Below, piece by piece: positions 1-4,694 of a DNA stretch of 5,312 nucleotides; the stretch's first letter is position 1, and the number at the start of each line of letters is the position of its first letter. Origin of the DNA: an uncultured Clostridia bacterium (lineage in GTDB: Bacteria > Bacillota > Clostridia > TANB77 > CAG-508). The notes beneath the pieces are model-generated. The model saw only the letters and a list, made by a program, of their open reading frames with translations. It did not search any database and had not been told where the DNA came from. The stretch spans positions 1 through 5,312 of the forward strand of contig CATLGL010000090.1 in assembly GCA_949935895.1 (NCBI GenBank), read 5' to 3'. The position numbers and the translations under genes are program-made.

Positions 1-119
1 AATTAGTAAAAGCAGAAAATAAAAATTTAGTATTTCTAGATATTATTAATATTGAAAAATACTTATTAAAGAAGCAAGATGGAGAAATAAATGAAAAATT
101 TATAGTTGAACAATATTAG
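1..119 (+). CDS. 3' end of an unidentified protein gene (partial)
   Basis: The frame starting at base 3 is open for 38 codons and ends at TAG 117-119. The other two forward frames hit stops within the first 20 bases, which in DNA this AT-rich supports a real coding end. The visible C-terminus reads like a soluble, charged segment: a hydrophobic patch (LVFLDIINIEKYLL) followed by a Lys/Glu-rich stretch ending FIVEQY. There is no recognisable motif and no membrane segment. The start lies outside the window, so no function can be assigned. No strong terminator follows directly; the gap to the next promoter contains only a weak imperfect stem. Confidence 0.55.
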   Translation, partial: LVKAENKNLVFLDIINIEKYLLKKQDGEINEKFIVEQY

Positions 120-206
120 ACATAGTTAGGCTATCACTAATCTAGTTTGTATTTATGCTACTTATGCTTGAACGATAATTAACGTAGTACGAACTAAAAA
201 AGATAC

Positions 207-234
207 TTGATTTTTGTAAAAAAGATGATATAAT
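207..234 (+). promoter_or_regulatory. Sigma-A type promoter with extended -10, upstream of the AIM24 gene
   Basis: A -35 element TTGATT (207-212) is separated by 16 bases from a perfect TATAAT (229-234). The -10 is preceded by TGA (226-228), the TGn of an extended -10. The predicted transcript start, near 241, gives a leader of about 29 bases that carries the strong Shine-Dalgarno AAAGGGGG (253-260), nine bases before the ATG at 270. This is the best-supported promoter in the window and implies that the AIM24 gene is transcribed separately from the gene before it. Confidence 0.75.
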
Positions 235-269
235 TATGTAAGTTAAAATATTAAAGGGGGAAATGAAAC

Positions 270-944
270 ATGGAAGCAAAGATAGTAGGAGATATGTTAC
301 CAGCAGTTATTTGTAAACTTGCTAAAGGAGAAACTGTTATTACAGAAAATGGCGGAATGAGTTGGATGGATGAAGCAATTGAAATGCAAACAACAACTAA
401 TGGTGGTATCATGAAGGGAATAGGAAGAGCATTTGCAGGAGAGTCTATTTTTATGAACATGTATACAGCAGAAAAAGATGATGTTGAAATAGCATTTTCA
501 TCTTCTTTTCCAGGACAAATATTAGAATTTGATTTAAAAGAAGGAGAATCTATTGTTGCTCAAAAACATGCTTTTTTATGCTCTGAAAAAACAGTTGATA
601 TTAAAATGCAATTTCGTAAAAAATTAGGAGCAGGTTTCTTTGGTGGAGAAGGTTTTATTATGCAAAAAATAACAGGACCTGGTAAAGTATACTTAGAGAT
701 AGATGGAAATGTGATTAAAAGAGAATTAGCTGAAGGAGAAAAAATAAAAGTAGATAATGGATATGTTGCAGCAATGACACAAGATGTACAACTAAATATT
801 GAAACTGTAAAAGGAGTAAAAAATATTCTGTTTGGTGGAGAAGGACTATTTGTCACAACACTAAAAGGTCCTGGAACAGTTTATTTACAAACAATGCCAG
901 TTTCAAAACTTGCAAGTTTATTATACTTAGGAAATGCCAAATAG
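270..944 (+). CDS. AIM24 / TIGR00266 family protein
   Basis: This 224-residue protein is recognised as the AIM24 (former DUF124, TIGR00266) family, small all-beta proteins widespread in bacteria and archaea and related to yeast mitochondrial Aim24. The biochemical role in bacteria is not established. Visible hallmarks are an early Gly-rich segment (TTTNGGIMKGIGRAFAGES, residues 41-59), FPGQI (80-84), and two similar units in the second half: FFGGEGF (123-129) with GPGKVYL (136-142), and LFGGEGLF (187-194) with GPGTVYLQT (200-208). There is no signal peptide or membrane segment, so it is probably cytosolic. The length is normal for the family. The start is fixed by AAAGGGGG at nine bases and a good promoter just upstream. 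It appears monocistronic, with its own promoter before and a hairpin after. The family call is confident; a function cannot be given. Confidence 0.93.
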   Translation: MEAKIVGDMLPAVICKLAKGETVITENGGMSWMDEAIEMQTTTNGGIMKGIGRAFAGESIFMNMYTAEKDDVEIAFSSSFPGQILEFDLKEGESIVAQKHAFLCSEKTVDIKMQFRKKLGAGFFGGEGFIMQKITGPGKVYLEIDGNVIKRELAEGEKIKVDNGYVAAMTQDVQLNIETVKGVKNILFGGEGLFVTTLKGPGTVYLQTMPVSKLASLLYLGNAK

Positions 945-961
945 TATCATGAAATAAAGCT

Positions 962-970
962 TGATATAAT
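962..970 (+). promoter_or_regulatory. Possible extended -10 element upstream of tRNA-Ser/mutY
   Basis: TGATATAAT (962-970) is a perfect TATAAT with the TGn extension, closely resembling the -10 of the AIM24 promoter. No good -35 lies 16-18 bases upstream, which extended -10 promoters can tolerate. The start site would fall near 977, at the first bases of the 976-1007 hairpin. An alternative for the tRNA is TTGGTA (1007-1012), 16 bases, TATGCT (1029-1034), which would start transcription just before the tRNA. Neither is decisive. Confidence 0.3.
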
Positions 971-975
971 GTACT

Positions 976-1008
976 AAAGCAGTTCGCTTAGAAAAAGGAA
1001 CTGCTTTT
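976..1008 (+). terminator. Hairpin, probable weak intrinsic terminator of the AIM24 gene
   Basis: The arms AAAGCAGTTC (976-985) and GAACTGCTTT (998-1007) pair perfectly over 10 bp around a 12-base loop. The right arm ends in a run of only four T (1005-1008) before GG, so the U-tract is short and termination may be incomplete. The position, 31 bases after the AIM24 stop, suits a terminator. It also lies directly downstream of a possible extended -10 element. Confidence 0.6.
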
Positions 1009-1048
1009 GGTATAAATATATATAAAAATATGCTTAAATAATAAATAT

Positions 1049-1139
1049 GGAGTGGTATCGAAGTGGTCATAACGAGCTACACTGGAACTGTAGTAGTCGG
1101 GAAACCGGCCCGTGGGTTCGAATCCCACTCACTCCGCCA
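1049..1139 (+). tRNA. tRNA-Ser, anticodon GGA
   Basis: This is a complete class II tRNA of 91 bases including encoded CCA (1137-1139). The acceptor stem GGAGTGG (1049-1055) pairs with TCACTCC (1129-1135, one G-T pair), followed by discriminator G1136, the usual Ser identity base. The D stem is TCG/CGA. The anticodon stem CTACA/TGTAG (1077-1081, 1089-1093) encloses the loop CTGGAAC, with anticodon GGA at 1084-1086, reading UCC and UCU. A long variable arm with a CGG..CCG stem (about 1094-1111) and the T arm GTGGG-TTCGAAT-CCCAC complete the cloverleaf. The long variable arm and the GGA anticodon make serine unambiguous. An 11-bp terminator starts three bases after CCA, so the tRNA is probably a single-gene transcript. 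Confidence 0.97.
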
Positions 1140-1141
1140 CA

Positions 1142-1180
1142 AAAAGAGCGTTAGAGGAAAATACTCCAAAACGCTCTTTT
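1142..1180 (+). terminator. Intrinsic terminator after tRNA-Ser
   Basis: The arms AAAAGAGCGTT (1142-1152) and AACGCTCTTTT (1170-1180) pair perfectly over 11 bp. The 17-base loop can add a small GAG/CTC helix (1154-1156 with 1164-1166). The stem ends in TTTT, with complementary A residues on the left, so it could also act on the minus strand. It sits between the tRNA and mutY, only 22 bases before the mutY ATG, leaving no room for a separate complete mutY promoter. Confidence 0.75.
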
Positions 1181-1202
1181 ATAAATAGAGAAGGGAATCT
1201 AA

Positions 1203-2237
1203 ATGGAGGAAAATCAATTACAGAATATTACAAATCCAATCATTCAATGGTACCAAAAAAATAAGAGAATTTTACCATGGCGAAGGGAAAAAAATCCATA
1301 TTATATTTGGATATCAGAAATAATGCTTCAACAAACGAGAATTGAAGCGGTGAAAATATATTATGAACGTTTTATTAAAGAAATTCCAGATATAGAAACA
1401 TTAGCGTATATAGAAGAAGAAAAACTACTAAAGTTATGGGAAGGATTAGGGTATTATTCTAGGGCAAGAAATTTAAAAAAAGCAGCACTTAAAATTTGTG
1501 AGCAATATAATGGAAATATGCCAAAAGCATATGAAGAATTAGTAAAATTACCAGGAATTGGTGAATATACAGCAGGAGCAATTGCGTCTATTTGCTATAA
1601 TGAAAAAGTGCCAGCAGTGGATGGTAATGTGTTAAGAGTTATTTCAAGAATTATTGCAAATAGTAAAGATATTTTACTTGCTGATACAAAAAAACAAATA
1701 ACAAAACAATTGAAAAGTATTATGCCAGAAGACGCAGGTGATTTTAACGAAGGGTTAATGGAATTAGGAGAAAGAATTTGTATTCCAAAAGGAGAACCAG
1801 TATGTGAGGAATGTCCTGTTCAAAAATTGTGTATAGCATATGAAAAAGGAATAACAAAGCAAATTCCTGTACGAGTTAAAAAGAAGCAGAGAAAACAAGA
1901 AAATCGATTTGTTTTTATATTACAATATCAAAATAAAATAGCAATTCGAAAAAGAGAAGCGAAAGGTTTACTTGCTGGAATGTATGAATTTCCCAACGTA
2001 TTGGTAAAAGAAAATATGACATGGCAAGCGATATTAAATAATTGGAATTTAAAAGTAGAACAAATTGAAGAAATAGGAGAGGCAAAACATATTTTTTCTC
2101 ACATAGAGTGGAGAATGAAAGGGTGGTATATAAAAGTAGAAAAACAAAATAATGAGTTTGAATGGGTAGAGAAAGAAAAGATAAGAACAAAATATGCTAT
2201 ACCAGAGGCATTTGGATATTATAAAAAGAGGATATAA
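1203..2237 (+). CDS. mutY: A/G-specific adenine DNA glycosylase MutY
   Basis: MutY removes adenine mispaired with 8-oxoguanine or G, preventing G:C to T:A mutations, in the base-excision GO system with MutM and MutT. The 344 residues show the full architecture. The catalytic domain has SEIMLQQT (38-45), with general acid Glu39, and WEGLGYYSRARNL (79-91). A helix-hairpin-helix LPGIGEYTAGAIAS (116-129) leads to VDGNVLRV (139-146) with catalytic Asp140. The [4Fe-4S] cysteines are Cys193, 201, 204 and 210. The C-terminal NUDIX-like, 8-oxoG-sensing domain (about 232-340) contains GLLAGMYEFP (255-264) and the FSH loop (298-300). The first Cys spacing is seven residues rather than the six of E. coli MutY. 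All key residues are present and the length is typical, so it should be active. GAAGGGA (1190-1196) supports the ATG at 1203. Confidence 0.97.
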   Translation: MEENQLQNITNPIIQWYQKNKRILPWRREKNPYYIWISEIMLQQTRIEAVKIYYERFIKEIPDIETLAYIEEEKLLKLWEGLGYYSRARNLKKAALKICEQYNGNMPKAYEELVKLPGIGEYTAGAIASICYNEKVPAVDGNVLRVISRIIANSKDILLADTKKQITKQLKSIMPEDAGDFNEGLMELGERICIPKGEPVCEECPVQKLCIAYEKGITKQIPVRVKKKQRKQENRFVFILQYQNKIAIRKREAKGLLAGMYEFPNVLVKENMTWQAILNNWNLKVEQIEEIGEAKHIFSHIEWRMKGWYIKVEKQNNEFEWVEKEKIRTKYAIPEAFGYYKKRI

Positions 2238-2252
2238 TAGAAAAATCTTCCA

Positions 2253-2281
2253 TTGCAATGTTTTATATAAGACTGTATAAT
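2253..2281 (+). promoter_or_regulatory. Sigma-A type promoter upstream of the glucoamylase-like gene
   Basis: TTGCAA (2253-2258), a 17-base spacer and a perfect TATAAT (2276-2281) form a well-spaced promoter in the 65-base gap after mutY. The predicted start near 2288 leaves a leader of only about 15 bases, so the Shine-Dalgarno would sit almost at the 5' end of the mRNA. No mutY terminator was found, so read-through from mutY is also possible. Confidence 0.68.
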
Positions 2282-2288
2282 CAAAATA

Positions 2289-2305
2289 AGAGGTGAGTTA
2301 TTTTG
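2289..2305 (+). promoter_or_regulatory. Ribosome binding site that fixes a TTG start
   Basis: AGAGGTGAG (2289-2297) is a strong match to the 16S 3' end and lies five bases before TTG (2303-2305). No ATG occurs in this frame until about codon 164, well inside the conserved domain, so TTG must be the start. TTG usually lowers initiation efficiency. Confidence 0.75.
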
Positions 2306-3475
2306 AGAATTTTTAAATGCAAAGGAACAAAATTATTAAAAAAGGAATTAAAAGGGTGTTTCAATTTTTTTAACAAAGAAATTAACCTAGACAAACAGAC
2401 TAATGGGTATGGACTAATTCGAGATAAATCACTATATCATAAAGAAATTGCAAGTACTGCGTCAGTAGGATATGGTTTTGCGGCTTTAATAGTTGGAGTA
2501 GAGCATAAGTGGATATCCTATGAAGAGGCATACAAAAGAGCAAACAAAACATTGGATACATTTTTATATGAAATAGAAAATATTCACGGATTTTTTTACC
2601 ATTTTGTGAATATAAGAACAGCAAAAAGAGAATGGAATTCAGAATTATCGATTATTGATACAGCCATTTTTATATGTGGGGCATTAACAATAGGAGAATA
2701 TTTTGGAGGAGAGATAAAACAAAAAGCAGACTATTTGTATAACCGAATTGATTGGGAATGGTATCGAAATAAACAGACAAATCAATTTTATATGGGATAT
2801 ACAAAAGAAAATGGATTTTGGGGTAAGTGGGATATGTATGGAGAGCAACTTATGTTATACATATTAAGTGTTGCATCCAATAATTATCCAGTAAATCCAT
2901 CAATATATGATGATTGTGAAAAAAGAAAACAAGATTATAAACAAGAAAAAGATATTATTTATACATATTGTGGGACATTATTTACTTATCAGTTTTCTCA
3001 TGCATGGATTGACTTTAAAGGACTACAAGATAAAAATGGGATAGATTGGTTTAAAAATTCAGTTAAGGCAACAAAAGCAAATAGGCAGTATTGTATTGAT
3101 AATAAAGAACATTTTAAAACATATGGAGAGAATTCATGGGGGTTAACTGCTTGTATCGGGCCAAACGGATATAAATCATATGGTGCCAAACCATGCTTAG
3201 TTGATTTGGAACTAGAAAATGATGGAACCGTGGCACCTTGCGGCAGTATAGGTTCTATTATATTTACTGAAAAAGAGACAATTCAAATGATGGAATACTT
3301 ATATCAAACTTATCCTAAACTATGGTCTAAATACGGATTTGTAGATGGATATAATTTTGAAAATGGAGAGGTCTGGACATCAAAGGAATATATTGGAATA
3401 GACAAAGGAATTTCACTTAGTATGATAGAAAATTACCTTAATCGGAACAATATGGAAATATGCAATGAAAAATGA
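2303..3475 (+). CDS. Glucoamylase-like (GH144-like, COG5368) family protein
   Basis: The 390-residue protein matches the glucoamylase-like family (Pfam Glycoamylase), an alpha/alpha-barrel fold. Characterised relatives include GH144 endo-beta-1,2-glucanases, and a related domain occurs inside cyclic beta-1,2-glucan synthases. Family segments appear in order: IASTASVGYGFAAL (49-62), HGFFYHFVN (95-103), ELSIIDTAIFICGAL (114-128), YNRIDWEWY (146-154), WDMYGEQLMLYIL (176-188), QFSHAWIDFKG (230-240), NSWGLTA (277-283), DGTVAPCGSIGS (307-318), YGFVDGYN (344-351) and MIENYL (374-379). Glu and Asp in ELSIIDT and WDMYGEQ are candidate active-site residues; I did not assign them individually. The N-terminus is Lys-rich with no signal peptide, so the protein should be cytosolic, suggesting intracellular glucan or oligosaccharide handling. 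The substrate is inferred only. No transporter or other sugar gene is adjacent. Confidence 0.87.
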   Translation: MRIFKCKGTKLLKKELKGCFNFFNKEINLDKQTNGYGLIRDKSLYHKEIASTASVGYGFAALIVGVEHKWISYEEAYKRANKTLDTFLYEIENIHGFFYHFVNIRTAKREWNSELSIIDTAIFICGALTIGEYFGGEIKQKADYLYNRIDWEWYRNKQTNQFYMGYTKENGFWGKWDMYGEQLMLYILSVASNNYPVNPSIYDDCEKRKQDYKQEKDIIYTYCGTLFTYQFSHAWIDFKGLQDKNGIDWFKNSVKATKANRQYCIDNKEHFKTYGENSWGLTACIGPNGYKSYGAKPCLVDLELENDGTVAPCGSIGSIIFTEKETIQMMEYLYQTYPKLWSKYGFVDGYNFENGEVWTSKEYIGIDKGISLSMIENYLNRNNMEICNEK

Positions 3476-3538
3476 ATATATAAAAAAGGGACTTAATATA
3501 TTAGGAATAAGCAAAAAACAAGTTCAAACCATCTAACA

Positions 3539-3573
3539 TATAAACCTGTCTTATTTAATAAGGCAGGTTTATA
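3539..3573 (+). terminator. 16-bp hairpin, probable terminator after the glucoamylase-like gene
   Basis: TATAAACCTGTCTTAT (3539-3554) pairs with ATAAGGCAGGTTTATA (3558-3573) around a 3-base TTA loop, with one G-T pair. This is a long stable stem 63 bases after the stop codon. A continuous U-tract is missing: GGTTTATACTTTACT follows. Its near symmetry means it could act on both strands. Its location between two genes with separate promoters supports a terminator role. Confidence 0.68.
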
Positions 3574-3623
3574 CTTTACTAAATACAAATAAACAAGAAA
3601 AAGAAAAAAACCTATAAAATGAG

Positions 3624-3663
3624 TTGTAAAATATCTAAAAAAATGATAAGATTTAGATATAAT
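3624..3663 (+). promoter_or_regulatory. Promoter region of the pilin-like gene, two overlapping candidates
   Basis: Candidate one is TTGTAA (3624-3629), 17 bases, then TAAGAT (3647-3652) with a TGA extension; it gives a leader of about 25 bases. Candidate two is a perfect TATAAT (3658-3663) with no good -35; it gives a leader of only about 14 bases, starting at the ribosome binding site. The first is preferred for spacing. Both overlap a perfect inverted repeat. The gene's SD is AAAGGAG (3670-3676), seven bases before the ATG. Confidence 0.55.
3631..3660. repeat. Perfect 9-bp inverted repeat across the promoter (operator-like)
   Basis: ATATCTAAA (3631-3639) and TTTAGATAT (3652-3660) are exact reverse complements separated by 12 bases. 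The left arm lies in the spacer of the preferred promoter and the right arm covers most of the perfect TATAAT. The centre-to-centre arm distance is 21 bases, two DNA turns, as expected for a dimeric repressor site. It could also be chance in AT-rich DNA. No regulator gene is visible nearby. Confidence 0.5.
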
Positions 3664-3683
3664 TTTAACAAAGGAGAAATAAG

Positions 3684-4214
3684 ATGAAAATAGAAAAAGA
3701 ACATGGAATAACAATGGTTAGCCTAATTATAACAATAATTATCTTGATTATTATATCTGGAATTAGTGTTACAGTAGGAATTGGGTCTATACAAAAAGCG
3801 AGGGATAATAAATTAGTAGCTGAATTAACTATGGTGCAACATGCTATATTAGAACAATATACAAAATATCGTTTAACAAAAGATACTACTTACTTAATTG
3901 GTAATAAAATGACCAAAGAGGAAGTGCAACAAATTATAGAGCCATTAGGAGTTACTCTTGTAACAATTCCAACAACATATTCTAATAAAGATTATTATAA
4001 ATTAGATAAGGCAGCTTTATTAGAAATAGGAGTTAAAGAAGCAGAAGATGAATATATAGTGAATTACATTTCAGGAGAAGTAATCAATATAACTCAGCAG
4101 ACTACTAAGAATGAAGCATTATATATAAAGGCAAATAGTTTTTATAAGGAAACAACAAATGGAGGAGAAATAGAGGAAGGCGGAGCAGAAGAAGGTGAAA
4201 TAGAAGAATTATAA
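3684..4214 (+). CDS. Type IV prepilin-like membrane protein, orphan
   Basis: This 176-residue protein has a short charged leader ending in Gly8, then ITMVSLIITIIILIIISGISV (9-29), one hydrophobic helix. This is the layout of a class III (prepilin peptidase) signal, with predicted cleavage between Gly8 and Ile9 and the helix left to anchor the subunit or pack into a pilus or pseudopilus. The +5 Glu normal for major pilins is Ser13 here. Residues 36-66 continue as an amphipathic helix, as in pilins. Residues 104-136 hold YYKLDKAALLEIGV and YIVNYISGEVIN, a pattern I associate with clostridial pilin-like proteins. The tail 160-176 is Glu/Gly-rich, with GEIEE twice. No prepilin peptidase, assembly ATPase or platform gene lies in the window. 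The pilin-like class is fairly sure; the specific role is unknown. Confidence 0.78.
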   Translation: MKIEKEHGITMVSLIITIIILIIISGISVTVGIGSIQKARDNKLVAELTMVQHAILEQYTKYRLTKDTTYLIGNKMTKEEVQQIIEPLGVTLVTIPTTYSNKDYYKLDKAALLEIGVKEAEDEYIVNYISGEVINITQQTTKNEALYIKANSFYKETTNGGEIEEGGAEEGEIEEL

Positions 4215-4225
4215 ATAGGTCACAA

Positions 4226-4254
4226 TTCAAAGATATAAACAGTGTAAATATAAT
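4226..4254 (+). promoter_or_regulatory. Candidate promoter of murB
   Basis: TTCAAA (4226-4231), a 17-base spacer and a perfect TATAAT (4249-4254) lie just after the pilin-like gene. A start near 4261 would give a leader of about 107 bases before the murB ATG. The -10 is also the left arm of an inverted repeat, TATAATAT (4249-4256) with ATATTATA (4267-4274). No clear terminator separates the pilin-like gene from murB, so read-through is also possible. Confidence 0.5.
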
Positions 4255-4273
4255 ATATGAAAGAAGATATTAT

Positions 4274-4318
4274 AAAAGCCATAGATTAACAAAAATAGAA
4301 AAGGCAATGTAGATTAAC
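4274..4318 (+). repeat. Imperfect direct repeat in the murB leader
   Basis: AAAAGCCATAGATTAAC (4274-4290) and AAAAGGCAATGTAGATTAAC (4299-4318) share AAAAG and an exact TAGATTAAC, the latter 28 bases apart (4282-4290, 4310-4318). They could be tandem regulator sites or a local duplication. The region is low complexity, so chance is possible. Confidence 0.4.
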
Positions 4319-4342
4319 TTAAAATATAACATGTTAAGTTGA
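4314..4342 (+). repeat. Inverted repeat / hairpin upstream of the murB ribosome binding site
   Basis: TTAACTTAA (4314-4322) can pair with TTAAGTTGA (4334-4342) over 9 bp (one G-T pair) around an 11-base loop. It sits 13 bases before the SD AAAGGAG (4356-4362). It is too AT-rich to be a strong terminator. An operator, an mRNA leader structure or chance all fit. The consensus-like TTGACA at 4339-4344 has no usable -10 before the start codon. Confidence 0.35.
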
Positions 4343-4367
4343 CAACATTCACAATAAAGGAGATGAC

Positions 4368-4694
4368 ATGAAGCAAGAAGAAGTGGTGCAAAACCTTAAA
4401 AAAAATTTAAATACGGCTATTATTTTACTAAAAGAGCCAATGAAAAAGCATACCAGTTTTAAAGTAGGAGGAGTAGCAGATATTTATATAAAAGCAAGTC
4501 AAATAGAGGATATTCAAAGTGTAGTAAAAGTAGCAACACAAAACAATCTTCCACTTAACATTATAGGGAATGGCAGTAATATTTTAGTACAAGATAATGG
4601 AATTCGTGGAATTGTTTTAGAAGTAGGAGTTAATAAACAGAATTTTCAACAGCAAGAAGAGGAAATGATAGTAACTGTTCGGAGCAGGTGTTAA
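4368..4694 (+). CDS. murB: MurB N-terminal open segment (ends early by frameshift)
   Basis: Read literally, the first segment encodes 108 residues. It holds the first part of the FAD-binding domain with HTSFKVGGVADIYI (28-41) and the flavin-binding IGNGSNILVQDNG (66-78). Its last four codons, RSRC, are out of frame and do not resemble MurB. The start is supported by AAAGGAG (4356-4362), five bases before ATG. This fragment lacks the catalytic Ser and the substrate-binding domain and could not work alone. Confidence 0.6.
   Translation: MKQEEVVQNLKKNLNTAIILLKEPMKKHTSFKVGGVADIYIKASQIEDIQSVVKVATQNNLPLNIIGNGSNILVQDNGIRGIVLEVGVNKQNFQQQEEEMIVTVRSRC

Noticed and set aside
560..856. Minus-strand 98-residue frame antisense to the AIM24 gene
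   Set aside because: The sense strand has a clear family match, a promoter and an SD; the antisense frame is Ser/Pro/Phe-rich with no recognisable motif.
1915..2258. Two overlapping minus-strand frames antisense to mutY
   Set aside because: They are antisense to the well-conserved MutY C-terminal domain and show the Phe/Leu/Ser-rich composition expected from reversed AT-rich coding DNA.
2400..3189. Two minus-strand frames antisense to the glucoamylase-like gene
   Set aside because: The conserved family blocks are on the sense strand. The antisense frames lack ribosome binding sites and known motifs.
3493..3714. Minus-strand 73-residue hydrophobic open frame
   Set aside because: It runs through the 3539-3573 hairpin and the pilin-like promoter, is composed mainly of Phe/Leu/Tyr from reversed A-rich DNA, and has no convincing Shine-Dalgarno.
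4257..4289. Ten-codon mini-ORF MKEDIIKAID in the murB leader, considered as a leader peptide
   Set aside because: There is no Shine-Dalgarno upstream, no run of a regulatory codon, and no attenuator terminator downstream.
4339..4344. Consensus TTGACA as a -35 element for murB
   Set aside because: A -10 at 16-18 bases would fall at or after the start codon, and nothing like TATAAT is there.
4671..4694. Programmed +1 frameshifting in murB as the default explanation
   Set aside because: No known slippery heptamer, SD-like stimulator or strong downstream structure is apparent, and P-site re-pairing from GTT to TTC is poor. It is kept only as a remote alternative in the finding.
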